This document shows, one piece after another, positions 39,402 through 43,951 of a DNA stretch of 43,951 nucleotides. The stretch is from Desulforapulum autotrophicum (GTDB taxonomy: Bacteria > Desulfobacterota > Desulfobacteria > Desulfobacterales > Desulfolunaceae). Within the stretch, counting starts at the first letter, position 1. The number at the start of each line of letters is the position of its first letter. The translations under genes were made by a program, and so were the position numbers. The stretch spans positions 1 to 43,951 of the forward strand of contig DYJE01000038.1 in NCBI GenBank assembly GCA_020723285.1, given 5' to 3'. Under the pieces are notes generated by a model, which saw only the letters and a list, made by a program, of their open reading frames with translations, had not been told where the DNA came from and did not search any database.

Positions 39402-40687
39402 ATTTTCCCTCTTTGGTCTTTGAGCCTTAAATATATTCTTTCCAAATCTGTATTGTAGTCGTTTTCTTTATATCCTTCGCCATTATATGCGCATGCGATC
39501 GCTTTCCATTGTTTTTTTCTTACTGCAACAAGGCAATTTTTTTTAATAAATTTTTGCATAGCGTAAAGTTGCTTTAATTCGCTCTCACACATCATTGAAA
39601 CAAAATCTTCAACGGTAGAGTAGCCGCAAGTTGAATAATTGAAACCCATAATTTGGAATTTACCCCATGAACATGATTGTAATGCTGAATTTTTATTTAA
39701 AGAATACGCCTTTGCCAATTTTGAATAACTATTACCATACAAATCATAACTATTTAATTTCCCATCTAAAACTAATTTTTTATTCTTCTTTGAAGCTCTT
39801 ACATAGTGTTTTCGGCTTGATATATCAGGATTGATTTTGTCGTATTTTCTTTTTGTTAATTTTGAAAACCAATGACGTTCAAACATTATTGTAGGTCGAC
39901 CCTGTTTATCAAACGCACTTTGCTTAGATTCTTTTATTGCAATGGCCTTTATCACTTCAACTTCACACTCCAATTCCATCGCGGCCTTTTTATAATCCTC
40001 TTCCGTAATTTTTTCACCGGTATAGCCTCCAAAAAAATCCAGCTTCACCTGGTCGTTTGTCACTTTTTTAAATGGCAAACCTTTCTCAGTGGTTTTTTTC
40101 TTGGTTTTTGGTCCTTTGCCATCCCCATAATTTCCGTGTGACTTGCCTTTGGACTTCGTTGTCTCAGGATATTCAGGTGGGGTGACTGGATTTTTATCCG
40201 CTCGTTTCGGGTCTACAATCGGCATGCCATCGGGATCTTTGGGATGTGGCATTGTTTTTCCGGCAAACTTAGTCTTGGGGCTTGCCAGTGTGACCAGCTT
40301 ATTGCCCCAACCGGAGGTAATTTCAGTTATTTTTTTCCACGTGCCGTTCAAACGCGCTATGGAAATTTTGACCAGATCTTCGGGAGAGTCTGTCAGTATG
40401 GTCGGCAATCGGCCATCGTTTGTTGTGGATAGTATTTCACTTTTGCCGCTGTAATTCAGGCGCATTTTGGCATTTTTAATAGGGTTTCGTTCACGATCGA
40501 GTAGCAGCACGTCCACTTTACAAACAGCTTCTGCTTTTAAAGCAATGAGTTGGCCCAAGCCTATCCGGTCAGGGTCTTTTATGCCGTTGATGGTTTGCAG
40601 TTGCTGGACGGTGGTCCCATAACGACGGGCGATTTCACTCAACGTGTCTCCCGCTTTAACAGTATAGAACTTTGTGGGATCAGGCAT
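39398..40687 (-). CDS. LysM/N-acetylmuramidase type VI effector
   Basis: Predicted peptidoglycan-cleaving effector of 429 residues. An N-terminal LysM repeat (about 6-50, [20 protein letters not shown]) binds glycan. A linker of about 170 residues rich in lysine, proline and glycine follows. The C-terminal N-acetylmuramidase domain (about 225-425) has the catalytic-type glutamate Glu253 in [13 protein letters not shown], the [15 protein letters not shown] segment (264-278), [12 protein letters not shown] (340-351) and the YNG near the end. No signal peptide, as expected for delivery by VgrG/PAAR. GGAGGTGG precedes ATG 40687, which overlaps the upstream gene by 8 bp. The 3' half becomes AT-rich while the LysM end is not, so the toxic domain may have been swapped. 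Confidence 0.88.
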   Translation of the reverse strand: MPDPTKFYTVKAGDTLSEIARRYGTTVQQLQTINGIKDPDRIGLGQLIALKAEAVCKVDVLLLDRERNPIKNAKMRLNYSGKSEILSTTNDGRLPTILTDSPEDLVKISIARLNGTWKKITEITSGWGNKLVTLASPKTKFAGKTMPHPKDPDGMPIVDPKRADKNPVTPPEYPETTKSKGKSHGNYGDGKGPKTKKKTTEKGLPFKKVTNDQVKLDFFGGYTGEKITEEDYKKAAMELECEVEVIKAIAIKESKQSAFDKQGRPTIMFERHWFSKLTKRKYDKINPDISSRKHYVRASKKNKKLVLDGKLNSYDLYGNSYSKLAKAYSLNKNSALQSCSWGKFQIMGFNYSTCGYSTVEDFVSMMCESELKQLYAMQKFIKKNCLVAVRKKQWKAIACAYNGEGYKENDYNTDLERIYLRLKDQRGKI

Positions 40688-41009
40688 CTTCCACCTCCGG
40701 TCCCTCTTCGTCCTCCATGACTTCGTATTCTTCGGTGATGTCCCATAACCCCGACCGATTGCATGCCCAGGCAACGAGTTCTTCCTGTTTTTTTGTAAAT
40801 AATCGGTTCGAAATGCCGAATTTGTCTGTCCTGAGAGTCGTGATATATGTGCCGTCTGGCTTTGTGATCTCAACCGGCATGAGGCTGTAATCTATGTCAT
40901 TATAATTTCCGGCATCATGCATCTCACTAAAATCAAATGCCAGACTGTATTCATCATCCGGTCCCGGCTGATTTTTACCGGACCCTGTTATTTTTACACC
41001 GTCTGCCAT
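40680..41009 (-). CDS. Small conserved-looking protein of the effector operon
   Basis: A 109-residue acidic protein, unrecognised. It starts [11 protein letters not shown] at ATG 41009 with GGGAGG about 8 bases upstream; an open extension to 41135 is not needed. A middle segment ([20 protein letters not shown] then [20 protein letters not shown]) looks structured, and the C-terminus is strongly acidic ([17 protein letters not shown]). No signal peptide, no membrane helix. The 8-bp overlap with the LysM-muramidase suggests an effector-loading adaptor or chaperone, but that is context only. Confidence 0.7.
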   Translation of the reverse strand: MADGVKITGSGKNQPGPDDEYSLAFDFSEMHDAGNYNDIDYSLMPVEITKPDGTYITTLRTDKFGISNRLFTKKQEELVAWACNRSGLWDITEEYEVMEDEEGPEVEDA

Positions 41010-41085
41010 AATGCCTCCCAGTTGTTTGAAATGAGCGGAATTGTCATCGCTTTCGGATTCATTGCGCGAGTTTGTTTGCTTTAGG

Positions 41086-41415
41086 TCATGGATATGTATC
41101 CACGGAATACTCCAGTTCATAACCGGCTTCGGCAATGATTCTTGCAGAATTGTCCATGAACTTCACGGCGTTTGAAACGGGTTTTTCGGCAAAATCGACG
41201 CTGATGACAAACTCCCTGTTTTTTGAGTTTTCATAGGCCGTGTACACCTCCCCGCTTTCAATAAAGCTCAGATACGTGTTTATTTTCGTTTGCAGCAAGA
41301 GAAGATGCTCGTGCTCGTTGTTCCAGTCCAGGTGATCGAATATTTTTAAAACCACTTTACCGGTTTTTTTGTCCACACCAATTGAATCGATGGTCTTCGG
41401 GTTCTCGATGGTCAT
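41086..41415 (-). CDS. Immunity candidate for the PAAR-nuclease effector (DUF6572-like)
   Basis: A 109-residue cytoplasmic protein starting MTIENPKTIDSIGVDKKTGK. The pattern IFDHLDWNNEHEHLLLLQTKI (about 25-45) followed by NTYLSFIESGEVY resembles the DUF6572 family, often found next to toxins. It starts at the effector stop in a TAATG junction with a GGAGAAGGA ribosome binding site inside the effector gene. The absence of a signal peptide fits neutralising a nuclease in the cytoplasm, in contrast to the exported candidates beside the muramidase. Confidence 0.7.
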   Translation of the reverse strand: MTIENPKTIDSIGVDKKTGKVVLKIFDHLDWNNEHEHLLLLQTKINTYLSFIESGEVYTAYENSKNREFVISVDFAEKPVSNAVKFMDNSARIIAEAGYELEYSVDTYP

Positions 41416-42251
41416 TATCCTTCTCCAATGGGTCTGATCAGTTCAATTTTTGTCGGCGGTATTTTTCTGCCGCCTGGAAACTCCCCCTTGCCTTTTCCAA
41501 CAATCTCAGCACCGGATGACTCAATCTCCGGAAAACCTTTCTTCTGATTTTTTGTTAAAGGCGCAGTCTGCGATGATTTGTATTCCTGGATTCTCATTTC
41601 ACCGGTTTTTTTATCATATCCGATTGCATCAAGTCGAGTTTTAGTCCCGCCTTCTGTTTTGACCGTGATCTCGTTTTCAACGTTATCCGCCCTTTTTTTG
41701 AACTCATCTGTTTTTTTCCTGGCGAACGCTTCACCTTTTTCTTTGTTTTTGTTTATCTGCTTTTTGCTGTTTCCTGCGGCCTTATCGTCCATGGCCTTTT
41801 TTTCTTCAGGCGTTTCAGGTTCAATCGGTGGATCTGTCGAACCGTCTTTTGAGGCGGACTTGCCCACCCCTTGATAAATGATCTTCCCGGTAGTGTTTCC
41901 GTTGTTCATGTCGCAGGAGTCACCGTGCCGGATCACAGGTGTTCCGTTGATCCTGACCGAACTGCTGCCCTTGATTGGTTTGACCTTGGCTTTGTTGACG
42001 CCGGATTTGACGCCGCCCGCAGTGCCTGCTTCGTCTCCGGTCACCTGTGTGACCGTGCTTTTTGAAAGGATAAACGCCGGATCTCCTCCAAAATTCACGT
42101 TGGAGCTCGTGGACATGCTGTCCGACAGGTTGGCCGTGACCGGATAGGGAACAGGAACGACGGCATTGCCCACCGGTGTCTTGCAGACATCCGGGGTCAG
42201 GCTCACCGCAAGAAATTTTCCCGATTTGCGGGCTCCTTCGTTTTCAGCCAT
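41415..42251 (-). CDS. PAAR-like (DUF4150) type VI effector with nuclease domain
   Basis: A 278-residue specialised effector. Residues about 15-130 are a DUF4150/PAAR-like spike cap (KTPVGNAVVPVPYPVTANLS, then SSVRINGTPVIRHGDSCDMNNGN). A lysine/glutamate-rich linker follows (about 135-195), then a C-terminal domain (about 196-275) with Arg206, Asp208 (TRLDAIGYD), Glu223 and Lys225 (RIQEYKSS) and Gln236 (TKNQKKGFPEI), arranged like a PD-(D/E)XK nuclease. DNA cleavage in the target cell is the likely activity. AGGAGG precedes ATG 42251, which overlaps the DUF2169 gene by 8 bp. Confidence 0.82.
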   Translation of the reverse strand: MAENEGARKSGKFLAVSLTPDVCKTPVGNAVVPVPYPVTANLSDSMSTSSNVNFGGDPAFILSKSTVTQVTGDEAGTAGGVKSGVNKAKVKPIKGSSSVRINGTPVIRHGDSCDMNNGNTTGKIIYQGVGKSASKDGSTDPPIEPETPEEKKAMDDKAAGNSKKQINKNKEKGEAFARKKTDEFKKRADNVENEITVKTEGGTKTRLDAIGYDKKTGEMRIQEYKSSQTAPLTKNQKKGFPEIESSGAEIVGKGKGEFPGGRKIPPTKIELIRPIGEG

Positions 42252-43416
42252 GGTCAGCCTCCTTTATGCGGGCCTCCAGCACCCGGACCCCAGGCTCCGA
42301 TGGGACCACGGTCCGCCAGACAAGAACGACTCGGCGTTTGTCCGGCTCTATGAAAACGGTGTCAAGACATGACCGTGCTTCCTTGATTTCACCCTTCGTG
42401 TAACGCACAAGAACAAACGGGAGGGCGCTGGGCAGAACAACCTTCAAGGCTCCTTCAGGAGTCAGGTTCATGAGGTGGATTTCTTCATCGCCTTTAAGGA
42501 AGGGTGTCTGGAGATCCGGATGGGCACAGTTCCAGTAACCGAAGTCGAAGTCGTGGGGAAGGTTGGGCCAGCGTCCTGCCTGCCACTCTTCGTCGTAGGT
42601 TCCGGCCAGGGCGAGGCGCGGCTGCCAGGTCCGGCAGATGGGGCCGAAGCCCTGGGGGATGAGAGCCTTGCTGAACGCAGGGGTCTCAGAGGGAGAGGTG
42701 ATGCAAGGGACCGGGACGCGCTTGCGCCTTCGGGCTTCCGGGTGGGTCCAGTCCGGCCAGTAACCGATGCCGATGGGGTTCCGGTCGTCAAAGGCGGTTC
42801 TGTCCCGTTCGGTTTCGGAGTCGTAGACGGTGATCATGCCGCCGAAAGCCTGTTCGTAGCGGATGGGAAGATGGGTTATCGGTTCGGGATCGGTGAGGGT
42901 CCATCGGTCCCACAACGACGGCTTGAAATACCGGGGTCCGGTGATCCGAAGTGTTTTTTCTGCAACCATCTTCCCGGTTTTCCGTGGATCGAGCCTGTGG
43001 TCCGCAAGATCTTTCTCCCATGCCGCAAGGTCTTCGGCCGAGGGTTCCATGTCCGGGTTGAGCCCGTAAGGGCGAGGAGGGGGCGGCGTGACATCCGACG
43101 GGCCGGTAATCGTTACGCATACGGTAAATGAAGACGCGGGTTTGCCACCCGGAGCGTAAGCCGTGGCATCGAGAAGGATGTCCGTTCGGGGTTTGTAGGG
43201 TGCAAAATCGCTTTCCCGCCTCACACTGGACTGGGTTGTTTTGCCAAAATATTCATCGGTGGCCGCAAGGGGTTCCTGGTCTTCGGAAAGGGTCAGCACT
43301 CCGTCCGGCCCGATGTCGAAGGTGCCGCCCATGACCACGACGTGGTATTCGTCATCCTCTTTGTCCAGGGCGTCGAAGGTCACGGTTTCAAAGGGAGTCA
43401 GGTCTCTGTATTCCAT
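42244..43416 (-). CDS. DUF2169 type VI accessory protein
   Basis: A 390-residue protein of the DUF2169 family, which is regularly found between vgrG and PAAR-like genes and is thought to help load the effector cap on VgrG. Family segments are clear: IRYEQAFGGMI, RNPIGIGYWP, PQGFGPICRTWQPRLALAGTYDEEW (about 263-287) and WPNLPHDFDFGYWNCAHPDLQ (about 292-312). The start ATG overlaps the vgrG stop (ATGA), and its end overlaps the DUF4150 gene. Confidence 0.9.
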   Translation of the reverse strand: MEYRDLTPFETVTFDALDKEDDEYHVVVMGGTFDIGPDGVLTLSEDQEPLAATDEYFGKTTQSSVRRESDFAPYKPRTDILLDATAYAPGGKPASSFTVCVTITGPSDVTPPPPRPYGLNPDMEPSAEDLAAWEKDLADHRLDPRKTGKMVAEKTLRITGPRYFKPSLWDRWTLTDPEPITHLPIRYEQAFGGMITVYDSETERDRTAFDDRNPIGIGYWPDWTHPEARRRKRVPVPCITSPSETPAFSKALIPQGFGPICRTWQPRLALAGTYDEEWQAGRWPNLPHDFDFGYWNCAHPDLQTPFLKGDEEIHLMNLTPEGALKVVLPSALPFVLVRYTKGEIKEARSCLDTVFIEPDKRRVVLVWRTVVPSEPGVRVLEARIKEADHG

Positions 43417-43951
43417 CAGTTGATATCCACCACTCTGCCGTTGATGTCCACATGGTCTGCACCGGAGATCTCCAGTTTGGACCCGCTGATGCTGACGTTG
43501 CCGCTTTTGTCCATGGTGATCTTCGATTTGCCACAGGTGATGGTCACGGTATCGGCCACGGTGATCGACAAACTTTTGCCCACGTGTACCTGCTTGGTCA
43601 GGCCCACCTCCTCGATCTGGCCCAATCCCACCGCCGTGTTCATGGCCCCTGCCACGGTTATGGCGTATCCCGCGCCGATGGAAAGGGCCTTGGCCGCGCC
43701 CACGTTTTCCGTTGCGGCCAGGGTCACGGTTTCGTTTTTGAGGCCGCCGACGGCCAGGTTCATGTTGGCCCCGATGGTTTCGGTGTGGTTTGCGGTCACG
43801 GTGATGGTTTTGTCGGCACCCACGGATTCGCTGCGGTTGTTCTTGATGTCCAGAGTGTCATCGTGCCCGACGGACGCGCTCCTGTCGTTCAGGATTTCGG
43901 TGTTCATGTCCTTCTGGGCGTGGATATAGATTTCTTCTTCGCCTTTCAGGT
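43416..43951 (-). CDS. VgrG spike protein, C-terminal part
   Basis: The 3' end of a type VI secretion spike gene; the 5' end lies beyond the window. The first visible residues (GEEEIYIHAQKDMNTEILND) match the VgrG conserved region, followed by repeated short beta-strand motifs (SVGADKTITVTANHTETIG and similar) that build the needle-like beta-prism. The protein ends shortly after LEISGADHVDINGRVVDIN with no extra effector domain. It is coupled by ATGA to the DUF2169 gene and begins this effector operon. Confidence 0.9.
   Translation of the reverse strand, partial: LKGEEEIYIHAQKDMNTEILNDRSASVGHDDTLDIKNNRSESVGADKTITVTANHTETIGANMNLAVGGLKNETVTLAATENVGAAKALSIGAGYAITVAGAMNTAVGLGQIEEVGLTKQVHVGKSLSITVADTVTITCGKSKITMDKSGNVSISGSKLEISGADHVDINGRVVDIN

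Overview
The window looks like a chromosomal segment of a Desulfobacterota (deltaproteobacterial, probably Desulfobacterales-like) bacterium. The reasons are an ATP synthase operon with paired b and b' subunits but no a or c subunit genes, RNase Y, a 6S RNA next to zapA, and protein sequences of that general flavour. This taxonomic call is an inference from gene content. Base composition changes along the window: the first ~5 kb is moderately AT-rich, most of 10-38 kb is clearly GC-rich, and about 38.0-40.0 kb is strongly AT-rich, which suggests recent acquisition of that last block.

Layout. (1) 0.3-4.9 kb, minus strand: tyrS, rny, 6S RNA, zapA, a zapB-like gene and a stand-alone GlmU-type uridylyltransferase domain. 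(2) 5.0-11.1 kb, minus strand: the ATP synthase operon atpF'-atpF-atpH-atpA-atpG-atpD-atpC, with a recognisable promoter and terminator. (3) 11.3-16.7 kb, minus strand: the cell-shape operon mreB-mreC-mreD-mrdA-rodA. (4) 17-19 kb: a serine beta-lactamase-fold hydrolase overlapping an LD-carboxypeptidase, then tRNA-Pro(GGG) with a terminator. (5) 19.3-21.6 kb, plus strand: a DNPH1-like nucleotide N-hydrolase overlapping a U32 peptidase-family protein. (6) 21.8-31.6 kb: a predicted periplasmic ATP-dependent DNA ligase (LigE type) divergent from parE; a Phd/RelE-type toxin-antitoxin pair and several intergenic repeats lie between parE and parC, and a large AsmA-like envelope protein follows. Both topoisomerase IV subunits look strikingly gammaproteobacterial.

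(7) 31.6-37.9 kb: NAD salvage genes pncA-pncB diverge from nrtR (Nudix-type repressor). The intergenic region holds two candidate promoters and an 18-bp perfect inverted repeat. Downstream of nrtR on the same strand lie a J-domain/pseudokinase-like fusion, a vWA-like protein with a D-x-T-G-S metal site, and a divergent adenylosuccinate synthetase-like enzyme. This NAD salvage + chaperone/pseudokinase + vWA + PurA-like cassette is my best candidate for a poorly described system.

(8) 38.1-43.95 kb, minus strand: a type VI secretion effector island entering from the right edge: vgrG (partial), a DUF2169 adaptor, a PAAR-like (DUF4150) protein with a C-terminal PD-(D/E)XK-like nuclease domain, its likely immunity gene, a small unknown protein, a LysM/N-acetylmuramidase effector, a secreted immunity candidate, and then an orphan 52-codon muramidase C-terminal tail with a second secreted immunity candidate. 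Most junctions overlap by a few bases, so the genes are probably translationally coupled. The orphan tail plus its immunity gene is a fossil of effector replacement.

Four intergenic repeat types are scattered through the GC-rich half: GTAGGTCGG hairpins, AACATCGAA-type repeats, a 150-bp nested palindrome, and a GGGCGAAC hairpin.
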